A stretch of 64,000 bases of DNA from an uncultured Lachnospiraceae bacterium (lineage in GTDB: Bacteria > Bacillota > Clostridia > Lachnospirales > Lachnospiraceae): assembly GCA_910586255.1 (NCBI GenBank), contig CAJUHR010000025.1, forward strand, positions 1 to 64,000. Reading direction: 5' to 3'. Numbering within the stretch: position 1 is the first letter of the stretch; each line of letters begins with the position of its first letter. The position numbers and the translations under genes were made by a program. A model generated the notes under the pieces. The model was not told the DNA's origin. It searched no databases and worked only from the letters and a program-made list of their open reading frames with translations. Positions 26,098 to 35,126 of the stretch are shown here, piece by piece.

Positions 26098-27171
26098 TTG
26101 GCAGAGTCTGGCGGACAGGAAAAGACCGAGAAACCAACCAGTAAACGGCGGAAGGACGCCCGGAAGGAAGGAAATGTATTCCAGAGCAGAGATGCCGTGA
26201 CGGTTGTGATGCTGTTCGGGGTTTTCTATATCCTCAAGCTGGTATTGCCTCTCCTGTATGAGACCATACGGGATTGTATGGTTTATTTTTTTCGCGCGGT
26301 GGGGACTGAGAATCCTTTGGGCTCCTCGCCTCATATTTATGTGTATATGGTGGTGGCGGTATTAAAATGTGCTATGCCGGTTCTGCTGGCGTCTGTGGTG
26401 CTGGGAATCATTGCCCATGGTATACAGACCCGGTTCAATATCAGCTTTCAGGTGCTCCGCCCCAAGTTCAGCAAGTTAAATCCTATCAGCGGAATCAAGC
26501 GCATGTTTGGCATTAAGAAGCTGGTGGATTTGGCAAAGAATCTGATAAAGATTGCACTTTTGATTGCCTTGTTATATAATTTATTGAGGACCGATCTGGA
26601 TGAGATATCCCGGATGTTGGATATGCAGATATATCCATCGACTATCCGGATGCTGGAGATGGTGTTTGAGCTGGTTCTCAAGGTCTGTGTGGCTTTTACA
26701 GTGGTTGCTTTTTTTGATTACCTTTACCAGCGGTGGGATTATGAGAATAATCTGAAGATGACCAAGCAGGAGGTAAAGGACGAGTACAAGAATACAGAAG
26801 GAAATCCGGAGATTAAGGGACGAATCCGGAGAATCCAGCGGCAGATGGCTATGAGCCGCATGATGCAGAAGGTTCCGGAGGCAGATGTGATTGTGAGAAA
26901 CCCGACACATTTTGCCGTGGCGCTGAAATACGACCCGGATAAATATGGGGCCCCGGTGGTTCTTGCCAAAGGGCAGGATGAGCTGGCACTGCGGATTGTG
27001 CGTGTCGGTGAGGAACACGGGGTATATGTGATAGAGAACCGGCCGCTGGCCAGGGCTCTCTATGCTTCCTGTGAACTGGACCGGGAGATCCCGGCAGAGT
27101 TTTATGGGGCAGTGGCAGAGATTCTGGTATATATATACCGGCAAAGCCACAGGGAGGATATGCTCCGGTAG
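26098..27171 (+). CDS. flhB: Flagellar export switch protein FlhB
   Basis: FlhB sits at the gate entrance and changes substrate class after self-cleavage. The 357 residues start with the charged GGQEKTEKPTSKRRKDAR. Four helices follow, and the cleavage site NPTH lies in IVRNPTHFAVALKYDPDKYG. The tail domain ends at MLR. TTG at 26098 is preferred to GTG at 26089 because AAGGGAG at 26083-26089 would overlap the latter. A free copy of the post-cleavage fragment (FlhX) occurs at 52518. Confidence 0.95.
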   Translation: MAESGGQEKTEKPTSKRRKDARKEGNVFQSRDAVTVVMLFGVFYILKLVLPLLYETIRDCMVYFFRAVGTENPLGSSPHIYVYMVVAVLKCAMPVLLASVVLGIIAHGIQTRFNISFQVLRPKFSKLNPISGIKRMFGIKKLVDLAKNLIKIALLIALLYNLLRTDLDEISRMLDMQIYPSTIRMLEMVFELVLKVCVAFTVVAFFDYLYQRWDYENNLKMTKQEVKDEYKNTEGNPEIKGRIRRIQRQMAMSRMMQKVPEADVIVRNPTHFAVALKYDPDKYGAPVVLAKGQDELALRIVRVGEEHGVYVIENRPLARALYASCELDREIPAEFYGAVAEILVYIYRQSHREDMLR

Positions 27172-27252
27172 GAGAGAGGACTTTATTGCGAAGTATCCAA
27201 AAATGCAGGAATATGCGTTTTATGGAATTCATATTAATGGATGGAGCTTTTC

Positions 27253-29397
27253 ATGAAGAGAATACTGAGTTATTCGGTGGTACTGTTTGTGCTGACCGTA
27301 ATCCTGTTATTGATTATACCACTGCCTGCGGCCCTGGTGGATGTGGCCATTATCATCAACATGTCACTTTCCATGATGATACTGGTCACTACAATGACTA
27401 TCCGGGAACCGCTGGAGTTTTCTATATTTCCGTCATTGCTGCTGATCACCACATTGTTCCGTCTGGGAATCAATGTGTCCACCACCAGGAATATTTTGAG
27501 CAACTCCGGTTCCTCAGGACAGATCATCAAGGCCTTTGGCGACTTTGTTCTCCAGGGGAATGTGGTGGTCGGTATGATCATCTATATGATCATTGTGCTG
27601 ATGCAGTTTATCGTTATCACCAAGGGCGCGGAGCGTGTGTCTGAGGTAGCGGCAAGATTTACTCTGGACGCCATGCCAGGTAAGCAGATGGCCATTGACG
27701 CGGACTTAAATTCCGGCCTGATCAATGAGCAGCAGGCAAAGATCCGGCGTGAAAAGATCCAGAGAGAGGCTGACTTCTACGGCTCCATGGACGGTGCCAC
27801 CAAGATCGTAAAGGGCGATTCGGTGATGTCTTTGATCACCACGGCCATCAATCTGATCGGAGGAAGCATCATTGGTATTGTCCAGTCGGGACAGGATATC
27901 GGAACCGTGCTAAACACCTATTCCATCGCCACCGTAGGCGATGGTCTGGTTGGGCAGATCCCTTCGCTTCTGATCTCCACGGCCACAGGCATGATCGTAA
28001 CCCGCGCCGTATCGGAGGGCAGTCTGAACGAGGACGTGTCCAAGCAGTTTATGGGGCAGCCCACGGCCATTATGATCAGCGGCATTGTGATTGCGGTGCT
28101 GACCGTGATTCCGGGGATGCCGGTGATTCAGCTTCTGATCATCTCCGTGGGACTGATCGGCGGAGGATATTATCTGTCCAGACGGCTCCAGGCAGAGCCG
28201 GGCCTGGCTGCGGCAGGTGCCTTTGGAGGCGGAGGGGAAGCCAGCATGGCGCCCGAGGCCCAGGAGGAGGAAGCTCAGGAGGAGGCGGCCAGACCGGTCA
28301 GCGAGGAGGAATACTTCAAGGATGTGAACAATGTTTATACCCTGCTTTCCGTGGAGGCTATTGAGATGGAGTTCGGATACAGTCTGATTCCTCTGGTGGA
28401 TGAGACAGTGGGAGGACGGCTGATCAACCGGATTATCATATTCCGGAGACAGTATGCACAGGACATGGGATTTGTCATTCCATCCATCCGGCTGAGAGAC
28501 AGCTCTGGTCTGAATACCAACCAGTATTGTATCAAGATCAAGGGCGAGGAAGTGGCCAAGGGGGAGATTCTGGTGGATTATTACCTGGCCTTAGAGCCGG
28601 AGAATCCGGAAAAGGAGATTGATGGTATTGAGACCATTGAGCCGGCCTATGGTATTCCGAGCCGCTGGATCCGGCCGGAGGACAGGGAGCTGGCAGAGAT
28701 CTACGGCTACACGGTCATTGACCCGCTGTCCGTGCTGGTGACCCACTTGTCGGAGGTAGTCAAGCAGCATGCTCATGAGCTGATCACCAGACAGGAAGTG
28801 ATTCATCTGGTGGAGAATATCAAAAAGACCTCCCCGGAGCTGGTGGAGGAAGCGTTCCCCAATGTGGTCAGCTATGGACTGTTCCAGAAGATTCTGACCA
28901 GCCTTTTGAAGGAAGGGGTTCCCATCAAGGATTTGGAGACGATTATAGAGACGATCATGGAGACCATCTCGGACACGGGCCTTCCGGTCAAGGATGTGGA
29001 CAGCATGATCGAGAATATCCGTGCCGCATTAAAGCGAACCATTACCCGCATGTACTGCGAGGATGGCAGCATGAAGGTGATCACCATGGATGCGGAGCTG
29101 GAGAGAACTATGGTAGGGTGCCTTTCCAAGGGGGAGAGAGGCTATTATCTGGCCTTAAGCCCGGATGTGCTTCAGAGCCTGGTCAATCAGGTAACGGTTC
29201 AGCTGAAAAAATTCAGCGGGCTTTCCCAAAGCCCGGTTATATTGACTTCCCAGGTAATGCGGGTTCATTTTTACCGGTTGATTGATCAGTTTTATCCCAA
29301 TGTCAGGGTACTCTCTTTTAATGAGATATCCAACAATGTCCAGATTCAGTCCATTGGCAGCCTGACTCTCGATAATACAGGGAGAAAGGGCGCTTGA
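27253..29397 (+). CDS. flhA: Flagellar export gate protein FlhA
   Basis: FlhA forms the nonameric export ring that couples ion flow to transport and docks chaperones. About 714 residues hold eight helices (up to about 315) and the FHIPEP loop with READFYGSMDGATKIVKGD. A Glu/Ala linker (about 325-345) leads to the cytoplasmic domain, ending IQSIGSLTLDN. ATG at 27253 has GGAG 7 bases upstream, while ATG at 27241 has none. Most Firmicutes have flhF and flhG next, but here sigD follows after 25 bases. Confidence 0.96.
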   Translation: MKRILSYSVVLFVLTVILLLIIPLPAALVDVAIIINMSLSMMILVTTMTIREPLEFSIFPSLLLITTLFRLGINVSTTRNILSNSGSSGQIIKAFGDFVLQGNVVVGMIIYMIIVLMQFIVITKGAERVSEVAARFTLDAMPGKQMAIDADLNSGLINEQQAKIRREKIQREADFYGSMDGATKIVKGDSVMSLITTAINLIGGSIIGIVQSGQDIGTVLNTYSIATVGDGLVGQIPSLLISTATGMIVTRAVSEGSLNEDVSKQFMGQPTAIMISGIVIAVLTVIPGMPVIQLLIISVGLIGGGYYLSRRLQAEPGLAAAGAFGGGGEASMAPEAQEEEAQEEAARPVSEEEYFKDVNNVYTLLSVEAIEMEFGYSLIPLVDETVGGRLINRIIIFRRQYAQDMGFVIPSIRLRDSSGLNTNQYCIKIKGEEVAKGEILVDYYLALEPENPEKEIDGIETIEPAYGIPSRWIRPEDRELAEIYGYTVIDPLSVLVTHLSEVVKQHAHELITRQEVIHLVENIKKTSPELVEEAFPNVVSYGLFQKILTSLLKEGVPIKDLETIIETIMETISDTGLPVKDVDSMIENIRAALKRTITRMYCEDGSMKVITMDAELERTMVGCLSKGERGYYLALSPDVLQSLVNQVTVQLKKFSGLSQSPVILTSQVMRVHFYRLIDQFYPNVRVLSFNEISNNVQIQSIGSLTLDNTGRKGA

Positions 29398-29422
29398 ATG
29401 ATCCAAAGGAGGTGACGAGAGA

Positions 29423-30193
29423 ATGCTGCCCACGGATTACCTGGAGGAAAAGACCAACGAAGAGCTTTTAGAGATGTATCGGAAGGAAGGAAAGCTGGAG
29501 GTAAAGCAGGCATTGACTCTCCGTCATCTCTACATAGTAAAAACCATTGCCCTTCAGATGCGCAGTGTCTATGCAGGAACCCTTCAGATGGAAGATATTA
29601 TCAATGAAGGCGTCATTGCTATTATGAAGGGTATTGACAGATATGACCCGGAGCGGGATAATAAGTTTGAGACCTTTATATCCCGGAGAATCCGTGGCAT
29701 GATTATTGATCTGGTCCGCAAAAACGACTGGATGCCCAGAGATTTCCGCAAGCAGGTAAAGTCCATTGAGGATGCCCGAACGGCCTTGGATCGGGAGCTG
29801 GGCCATCCCCCTTCTGATGAGGAGCTGGCGGCTTATGTGGGAATGGATGTCCGCAAATACCGGAAGCTTCAGCGGATGAGCGTGATGATGAATGTGCTTT
29901 CTCTTGACATGATTACAGATGATGAGGGAGAACACCAGTCATTGCAGCTATCCAGCGGGGATCTGGATTCCCAGCCGGAGAAAGCCTTTCTTAAGGGAGA
30001 GTCCCGTCAGATTCTGGCGGAAGCTATTGAAAGCCTGAAAGAGAAGGAGAAGCTGGTGATCTCCCTGTACTATGTGGAGGAGCTGAACATGGGCCAGATT
30101 GCCCAGATTTTAAAGGTCAGCGAGCCGCGAATTTCCCAGATCCACAGCTCGGCAATCAGAAAGCTCAAGGCATATATGAGTAATTATCGCTAG
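29423..30193 (+). CDS. sigD: Flagellar sigma factor SigD/FliA (sigma-28)
   Basis: This RNA polymerase sigma factor transcribes late flagellar genes and is held by FlgM until the hook is complete. The 256 residues show region 2 (GVIAIMKGIDRYDPERDN, FISRRIRGMIIDLVRKNDW), region 3 (ELGHPPSDEELAAYVGMD) and region 4 with the helix-turn-helix (MGQIAQILKVSEPRISQIHS). AAAGGAGGTGA precedes the ATG. Candidate targets in this window carry GCCGATAT-like boxes at 6829, 38292, 50579 and 50819. Confidence 0.96.
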   Translation: MLPTDYLEEKTNEELLEMYRKEGKLEVKQALTLRHLYIVKTIALQMRSVYAGTLQMEDIINEGVIAIMKGIDRYDPERDNKFETFISRRIRGMIIDLVRKNDWMPRDFRKQVKSIEDARTALDRELGHPPSDEELAAYVGMDVRKYRKLQRMSVMMNVLSLDMITDDEGEHQSLQLSSGDLDSQPEKAFLKGESRQILAEAIESLKEKEKLVISLYYVEELNMGQIAQILKVSEPRISQIHSSAIRKLKAYMSNYR

Positions 30194-30243
30194 TATTGCG
30201 ATATATTGAAATATACAGACAGAATCAAAAGGAGGAGACAGGC

Positions 30244-31038
30244 ATGTATCAGGGATTTTATAATCTGGCATCTGGTATGCTTACACAGAGCAGAAATCTC
30301 AACGTAATCAGTAATAACATGGTAAACATCCAGACTCCAGGCTATAAGCGGGATAAGATGGTCAGCACCACTTTCCAGGAGGAGATGCTTTACCGGACAG
30401 GAAAACGCTATAAGGAGGATCCGGAGCCTCTTGCCACTACCTCCAAGATTCGGACAGCAGAGAGAACCTATGTGAACTATGAGCAGGGGAGCTTTGATGT
30501 GACCGATGGGATCTTTGATTTTGCCCTGGCAGACAGGGGATTTTTCTGCATTGACACTCCCATGGGGGTTCGATATACCCGCAATGGTTCCTTCGCTGTG
30601 GACAGTGAAGGATATCTGTCGTTAAACGGTATGGGCCGCGTTCAGGGAACCGATGGACAGCCGATCCGTATTGACAATGAGAACTTTACTGTGGACGGGA
30701 GAGGGACAATTCGCGTCACAGAAACCAGCGGCGGTGGCGGCGAGGATGAGGAGACCACAACAGAGACCCGCGAGATGGGAACCTTAAGGGTCGTGGATTT
30801 TGAGGACTATGAGCAGCTTCATAAGGAGGACTATGGTCTGTACTCCACCGGCCAGGGGGCTCAGGATGTGGAGAACCCCTCGATAGTGTGGCAGAGCTTA
30901 GAAAAGTCCAATGTGGATATGGTGGAAGAAATGGTTTCCATGATGACATCCCAGAGGGCTTTACAGAGTGCTGCACAGGTGCTCAAAATGTATGACCAGG
31001 TTATGAATAAAGCGGCCACGGATGTGGGACGGCTGTAA
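30244..31038 (+). CDS. flgF: Flagellar distal rod/hook-basal protein, FlgF-like
   Basis: This member of the FlgE/F/G family, of the FlhO/FlgF type, builds the distal rod. The 264 residues open with MYQGFYNLASGMLTQSRNLN and NNMVNIQTPGYKRDKM, and close with KSNVDMVEEMVSMMTSQRAL. ATG at 30244 follows AAAAGGAGGAGA, whereas 30196 has no site. The middle has a Gly/Glu/Thr-rich insert. It follows sigD after 50 bases and is paired with a second rod gene, like flhO-flhP of Bacillus. Which of the pair is FlgF or FlgG is uncertain. Confidence 0.88.
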   Translation: MYQGFYNLASGMLTQSRNLNVISNNMVNIQTPGYKRDKMVSTTFQEEMLYRTGKRYKEDPEPLATTSKIRTAERTYVNYEQGSFDVTDGIFDFALADRGFFCIDTPMGVRYTRNGSFAVDSEGYLSLNGMGRVQGTDGQPIRIDNENFTVDGRGTIRVTETSGGGGEDEETTTETREMGTLRVVDFEDYEQLHKEDYGLYSTGQGAQDVENPSIVWQSLEKSNVDMVEEMVSMMTSQRALQSAAQVLKMYDQVMNKAATDVGRL

Positions 31039-31054
31039 TAGGGGAGGATAAATT

Positions 31055-31849
31055 ATGTATCAGTCATTTTATACAGGTGCCTTAGGCGCAGGGAGCTGTA
31101 TGGCAAGGATGGGGGTGATTGCCAACAATCTGGCCAACATTAACAATGATGGATTTAAACCAAAGACAGCGGCATTTTCCGATCTTCTCAATTATAATCT
31201 GAATGATTCCGAGGGAGCGGTCACAGAGCTGATGGCAGGCAACGGTGTGCGGATGCAGCGCACCTATACCGGCTATGGCACAGGCGCCATTGTTCAGACA
31301 ACCAGCGATTGTGATTTTGCCATTATGGAGGACAATGCCTTTTTTATGGTTCAGGATCCGGCTACCGGGGAGATTACCTACACCAGAAGCGGAAATTTTC
31401 ACAAAGGGCAGATGGAGGACGGGTATTACCTGACCACAGCCAACGGAAAGCTGGTTTTGGACCAGAACGGAGAACCGCTTAAGGTGGATGTGGCGGATGT
31501 GGATGAGATGCAGGCGGAGATGGACGAGGACTATGAGCCGGAGGAAGTGGATGAGGATGAGGAGGACGAGGAGGAGGATGAAGATAAGCCCCGTCTCAGT
31601 GTGTATACGTTTTCCAATCCCAGCTGGCTGATGAGTGTGGGGGACAATGAATATGCTGCTCCTGCCGGCATGGAGCCTCAGCTGGTGGAGAATCCCAGAA
31701 TTGTATCCAGCGCCTTAGAGCGTTCCGGGACGGATCTTTCCAAGGAAATGGTGCGTGTGATTGAGTGTCAGCGTGCTTATTCCTATGCGCTTAAGATGGT
31801 AACTACATCGGATGAGATTGAATCTACGATTAATTCCCTTAGAGGGTAA
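31055..31849 (+). CDS. flgG: Flagellar distal rod protein, FlgG-like
   Basis: This is the second FlgE/F/G-family rod protein (FlhP/FlgG type), 264 residues. The N terminus MYQSFYTGALGAGSCMARMG and NNLANINNDGFKPK, with the C terminus GTDLSKEMVRVIECQRAY, carry the family helices. An unusual acidic stretch of about 25 residues (MDEDYEPEEVDEDEEDEEED) interrupts the middle. AGGGGAGG precedes the ATG. Its place after the FlgF-like gene fits a two-protein distal rod. Confidence 0.88.
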   Translation: MYQSFYTGALGAGSCMARMGVIANNLANINNDGFKPKTAAFSDLLNYNLNDSEGAVTELMAGNGVRMQRTYTGYGTGAIVQTTSDCDFAIMEDNAFFMVQDPATGEITYTRSGNFHKGQMEDGYYLTTANGKLVLDQNGEPLKVDVADVDEMQAEMDEDYEPEEVDEDEEDEEEDEDKPRLSVYTFSNPSWLMSVGDNEYAAPAGMEPQLVENPRIVSSALERSGTDLSKEMVRVIECQRAYSYALKMVTTSDEIESTINSLRG

Positions 31850-31872
31850 TCGAATAAACGGGAGGGCATACA

Positions 31873-32499
31873 GTGACTAAGAAATTGACGAGCTATGAAG
31901 ACATGAATCTTCAGGAGCTGGATGTGATGAAGGAGATCAGCAGCATTGGTACCAGCCATGCCGCCACGGCTCTGTCTAAGCTTCTGCAGAAGGAGGTGCG
32001 GATCTCGATTCCGGAGGTCAGTGTCCTTGGCTATGACGAGACGGTGAGCCGGATTGGTGATATTGAGGAGCTTGTGACAGCTACTTTAGTGCGGATGTCC
32101 AATGAGGTAGACGGACTGATGCTGTTTATCTTTAAGCAGGATCTGGCCAATGTGGTGTTAGAGAAGTTGATTGGCAGAGGCTATGATTCCTTTGATCAGA
32201 TGGATGAGCTGGCTTATTCGGCTTTGGAAGAGGTAGGCAATATTATTATCTGCTCCTATGTCAATGCCTTCACTCAGCTGGTTGGGGTGGAGATCGATTT
32301 GTCGGTTCCCAGCTCTACCTTAAATATGCTGGGGGGGATTTTGACGGTTCCCATGGCGGAATATGGTTACGAGACGGATAAGCTGATGTATATCAATGCA
32401 GAGTTTATTATGGATGGCAAAAAGTTGTCGGATGGGCTTTTGATGCTTCCGGATATTGCCTCCCTCAATAGTATTTTAGGGAAATTAGGAGTTTTGTGA
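31873..32499 (+). CDS. cheC: CheY-P phosphatase CheC, first active site altered
   Basis: CheC removes phosphate from CheY-P and is stimulated by CheD. The 208 residues contain two pseudo-symmetric sites. The second is intact (ALEEVGNIIICSY, ExxN). The first reads VMKEISSIGTSHAATALS, with Ser where CheC normally has the catalytic Asn, so it is probably dead. In Bacillus CheC the second site matters more. The start is GTG after GGGAGGG. The stop overlaps the cheD ATG by one base (TGATG). Confidence 0.93.
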   Translation: MTKKLTSYEDMNLQELDVMKEISSIGTSHAATALSKLLQKEVRISIPEVSVLGYDETVSRIGDIEELVTATLVRMSNEVDGLMLFIFKQDLANVVLEKLIGRGYDSFDQMDELAYSALEEVGNIIICSYVNAFTQLVGVEIDLSVPSSTLNMLGGILTVPMAEYGYETDKLMYINAEFIMDGKKLSDGLLMLPDIASLNSILGKLGVL

Positions 32500-32984
32500 T
32501 GGCAGACAAGGACATAAAAGTAGGAATCGGTGATATGAAATTCACCAGGGGAAACGGTACAATTATTACATATGCCCTTGGTTCCTGCATCGGGATAACT
32601 GTGTATGATCCGGCGATTAAGCTGGGAGGACTTCTGCACATTATGCTGCCGTCCAGAAGCGATCCCAATGATATCAAGGTGTTTAAATATGCGGACAGCG
32701 GAATCCATGAGATGATCCGCAAGCTCACCGCATTTGGAATGGTAAAAAGCAGGGCCATTGTAAAGATTGCAGGCGGGGCAAAAATGTTCGATATTAAAGG
32801 AAATACTGATTTTGGCAATATCGGACAGAGAAATGCATCAATGGTGAAGAAAATATTGACGGAAGAGAGATTGCGCATTTCAGCAGAGGATACCGGCGGG
32901 GCCTACGCCCGGACCATGCTATTAAATGTGGCTACCGGGGATGTATTCATCCGCACGGTGGGGAAACCGGAGAAGAAGCTGTAA
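32499..32984 (+). CDS. cheD: Chemoreceptor glutamine deamidase CheD
   Basis: CheD deamidates receptor glutamines and binds CheC. In 161 residues it has the catalytic Cys (YALGSCIGITVYDP), the His (GGLLHIMLP) and the Thr-bearing strand before KIAGGAKMF. The coupling cheC-cheD is seen in many Firmicutes. Receptors, cheA, cheB, cheR and cheW are absent from the window and must lie elsewhere. Confidence 0.95.
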   Translation: MADKDIKVGIGDMKFTRGNGTIITYALGSCIGITVYDPAIKLGGLLHIMLPSRSDPNDIKVFKYADSGIHEMIRKLTAFGMVKSRAIVKIAGGAKMFDIKGNTDFGNIGQRNASMVKKILTEERLRISAEDTGGAYARTMLLNVATGDVFIRTVGKPEKKL

Positions 32985-33002
32985 GGGCTTAGAGAGGAGC
33001 GT

Positions 33003-33947
33003 ATGAACATGGAGAAAGAAAAAGAAGGTATCCTGCTGGAATCGGGTACGAATGAGATTGAAATCATGAAGTTTACGATCCAGGGAGAGTTTTACGGGAT
33101 CAATGTGGCAAAGGTCAAGGAGATCATGATGGCGGAAAAGGTCAAAGCCATGCCTCATGCGCATCCGGCTGTGGAGGGGATTTTTAAGCCCAGGGATATT
33201 TTGATCACAGTGATCGATCTTGGATTTTATCTGACCGGCGAGCGTCTGGATCATAAGGCGAGGGAACTGTTTATTGTGACTAATTTCAACAAGATGACAG
33301 TGGCTTTCCGGGTGCAGAGCATAGAGGGGATCAGCCGGATCTCCTGGAAGGATATCCAGAAGCCGGATAAGACTCTGACAAATGGAGATGACGGGGTGGC
33401 CACGGGGATTGCCCAGTGTGCCGGGGAGCTGGTGACAATCCTTGACTTTGAGAAGATTGTGGCGGAGATTGCTCCTGAAACCAGTATCCAGCTTTCAGAG
33501 GTGGATCAGATGGGCGACCGGCCAATCTGCAATAATCCGCTGGTGATTGCTGAGGATTCTATTCTTTTGCAGAAGATGATTGACGAGGCGCTGCAGCGGG
33601 CAGGCTTCACCAATGTTAAGAACTTTAATAATGGTCAGGAGGCCTGGGATTATCTTCACTCTATCAGCGAGGCCGAGGATCTCTATGAGAAGGTGAATCT
33701 GGTTATTACGGATATTGAGATGCCCAAGATGGACGGACACAGGCTGACGAAGCTGATCAAGGATGATCCCAGGCTAAAGCATTTGCCGGTGGTAATCTTC
33801 TCTTCCCTCATTGATGATCAGATGCGGATCAAGGGCCAGACACTGGGAGCAGACGAACAGCTGACCAAGCCGGAGATAGGAAATCTTGTCCATGTGATTG
33901 ATCGTTTGCTGGTTCGGTTTGAGAGAACGATTCGGGATATGGAGTAG
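33003..33947 (+). CDS. cheV: Chemotaxis coupling protein CheV
   Basis: CheV couples receptors to CheA and is tuned by phosphorylation. The 314 residues are an N-terminal CheW domain (MKFTIQGEFYGINVAKVKEI, AVEGIFKPRDILITVIDLG) and a C-terminal receiver (VIAEDSILLQKMI, LVITDIEMPKMDG with the phospho-Asp, FSSLIDDQM, QLTKPEI with the Lys). AGAGGAG precedes the ATG. It appears to end the long operon, since a palindromic repeat follows 11 bases on. Confidence 0.95.
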   Translation: MNMEKEKEGILLESGTNEIEIMKFTIQGEFYGINVAKVKEIMMAEKVKAMPHAHPAVEGIFKPRDILITVIDLGFYLTGERLDHKARELFIVTNFNKMTVAFRVQSIEGISRISWKDIQKPDKTLTNGDDGVATGIAQCAGELVTILDFEKIVAEIAPETSIQLSEVDQMGDRPICNNPLVIAEDSILLQKMIDEALQRAGFTNVKNFNNGQEAWDYLHSISEAEDLYEKVNLVITDIEMPKMDGHRLTKLIKDDPRLKHLPVVIFSSLIDDQMRIKGQTLGADEQLTKPEIGNLVHVIDRLLVRFERTIRDME

Positions 33948-33957
33948 TTTGATTGAC

Positions 33958-33988
33958 GTAACAGTTCAGGGGTTATCCGAACTGTTAC
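33958..33988. repeat. Dispersed palindromic repeat, copy 3
   Basis: Perfect 10-base arms GTAACAGTTC and GAACTGTTAC enclose AGGGGTTATCC. The loop is shared with the copy at 42615. This copy lies immediately upstream of the wall-binding gene at 34010. Confidence 0.85.
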
Positions 33989-34009
33989 TGATTGACGGAG
34001 GTTGATGGC

Positions 34010-34942
34010 TTGAAAAAATGTATGCGGGTTGTATGCACAGGCCTGATCTTGGGCCTGATGACAGCTTTTCCGGTTTTGGCGGGAGAGTGGGAGCGGTCAG
34101 AGGACGGAAAGTACTGGACTTATTGTGAGTCTCCCGGAACACCGATTGAGGACGAGTGGATCGAGGATGACGGAAAAACCTATTATGTGGATTCCAAGGG
34201 CAGAATGAAAACCGGATGGGTGACCAACAAGGATACAGGTGACAAGTACTTTATGGGCGAGGACGGAGCTATGTGCTTTGATACCTTTACCAAAGACAAC
34301 AAATATGTAGGGCCGGACGGGCTTTGTGTAGAGCGGTATGATACCTACCGGAAGGCAGTCCGCTCTCAGATAAAAAAGGCCGCCAGAAAAAAGAACACAA
34401 AGAAAAATACCGGGAGTCTGGGGGCCGCCGGGGAGACATGGCAGCAATATTTTCTCATGACGGATCTGAATCTGGATGAATACCTGGATTTGGTGGTGAT
34501 GGAAGGCACGGAGACAAACAAGAGCCTTGTGGAGATCGCTATCTGGGATCCGGAGGAGGATAAATTTCAGCTGACAGCAGAGTTTGATGAGCCGGAGGAG
34601 GGCGGAGCCCGCAGCAATCTGTATCTGGATCCTTACGGGGAGACCATATGGCTGGAGATAGCAGAGCCAAACGGGGATTTCCGCTTGTTTCAGATGGAGG
34701 ATCAGGATGCAGGCTTTAAAGGGGTTTGGAGCTTTGTCATGGAGTTAGATGACTGGGGCGGTCCGGAATATCTGGTCAACGGACAGGCGGAGGATAAAGA
34801 TGAGTGGGATCAGGATATGGCAGAGGCCCTGCGAATGCGGGGAGATGCGGTTCTGACCGGTTATCTTCCGGCTACCGAGGAAAACATCCAGTCGCAAGTG
34901 GATCGGGTGTTGACGGAGGACGAGCTGGAAAAGTGGAGCTGA
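34010..34942 (+). CDS. Secreted cell-wall-binding-repeat protein 1
   Basis: This 310-residue exported protein has unknown function. The signal peptide is MKKCMRVVCTGLILGLMTAF, ending PVLAG. Choline/cell-wall-binding-type repeats follow (GKYWTYCES, DDGKTYYVDSKGRMKTGW, DKYFMGEDGAM). After a Lys-rich linker (about 115-140) comes a domain of about 170 residues with DLNLDEYLDLVVM (FG-GAP/EF-hand-like) and acidic character, which I do not recognise. TTG at 34010 is set by GGAGG at 33996-34000. It is framed by repeat copies 3 and 4. Confidence 0.8.
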   Translation: MKKCMRVVCTGLILGLMTAFPVLAGEWERSEDGKYWTYCESPGTPIEDEWIEDDGKTYYVDSKGRMKTGWVTNKDTGDKYFMGEDGAMCFDTFTKDNKYVGPDGLCVERYDTYRKAVRSQIKKAARKKNTKKNTGSLGAAGETWQQYFLMTDLNLDEYLDLVVMEGTETNKSLVEIAIWDPEEDKFQLTAEFDEPEEGGARSNLYLDPYGETIWLEIAEPNGDFRLFQMEDQDAGFKGVWSFVMELDDWGGPEYLVNGQAEDKDEWDQDMAEALRMRGDAVLTGYLPATEENIQSQVDRVLTEDELEKWS

Positions 34943-34948
34943 ATTATT

Positions 34949-34995
34949 GTAACAGCTCAGAGGGGGATCTTCTTGCCTGTTGTCTGAGCTGCTAC
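34949..34995. repeat. Dispersed palindromic repeat, copy 4
   Basis: Arms GTAACAGCTCAG and CTGAGCTGCTAC pair with one mismatch around a 23-base loop. The copy begins 7 bases after the stop of the wall-binding gene and may also act as its 3' hairpin. Confidence 0.75.
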
Positions 34996-35069
34996 GAATT
35001 ATTAAGGATCAGAGATCACATGATTTCTGGTCTTTTTTACAATGTTTTAAGGATGTTATCTTGTTTTGC

Positions 35070-35098
35070 TTGACAAAGGGTTATGGTCCCTATATACT
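35070..35098 (+). promoter_or_regulatory. Near-consensus sigma-A promoter
   Basis: TTGACA (35070-35075), a 17-base spacer and TATACT (35093-35098). The spacer contains the imperfect dyad AGGG-TTATGGT-CCCT, which could be an operator. The transcript would start near 35105. Confidence 0.7.
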
Positions 35099-35126
35099 TA
35101 ACATAATCATCGCCGGGAGTTCTTCC

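Noticed and set aside
27186..27644. 152-residue reading frame overlapping the flhA start
   Set aside because: It lies in another frame of flhA, has no ribosome site and shows no family features, so it is a shadow of flhA.
34010..34942. Toxin or bacteriocin reading of the wall-binding-repeat protein
   Set aside because: A signal peptide and repeats are present, but no toxin domain, immunity gene or processing site is visible.
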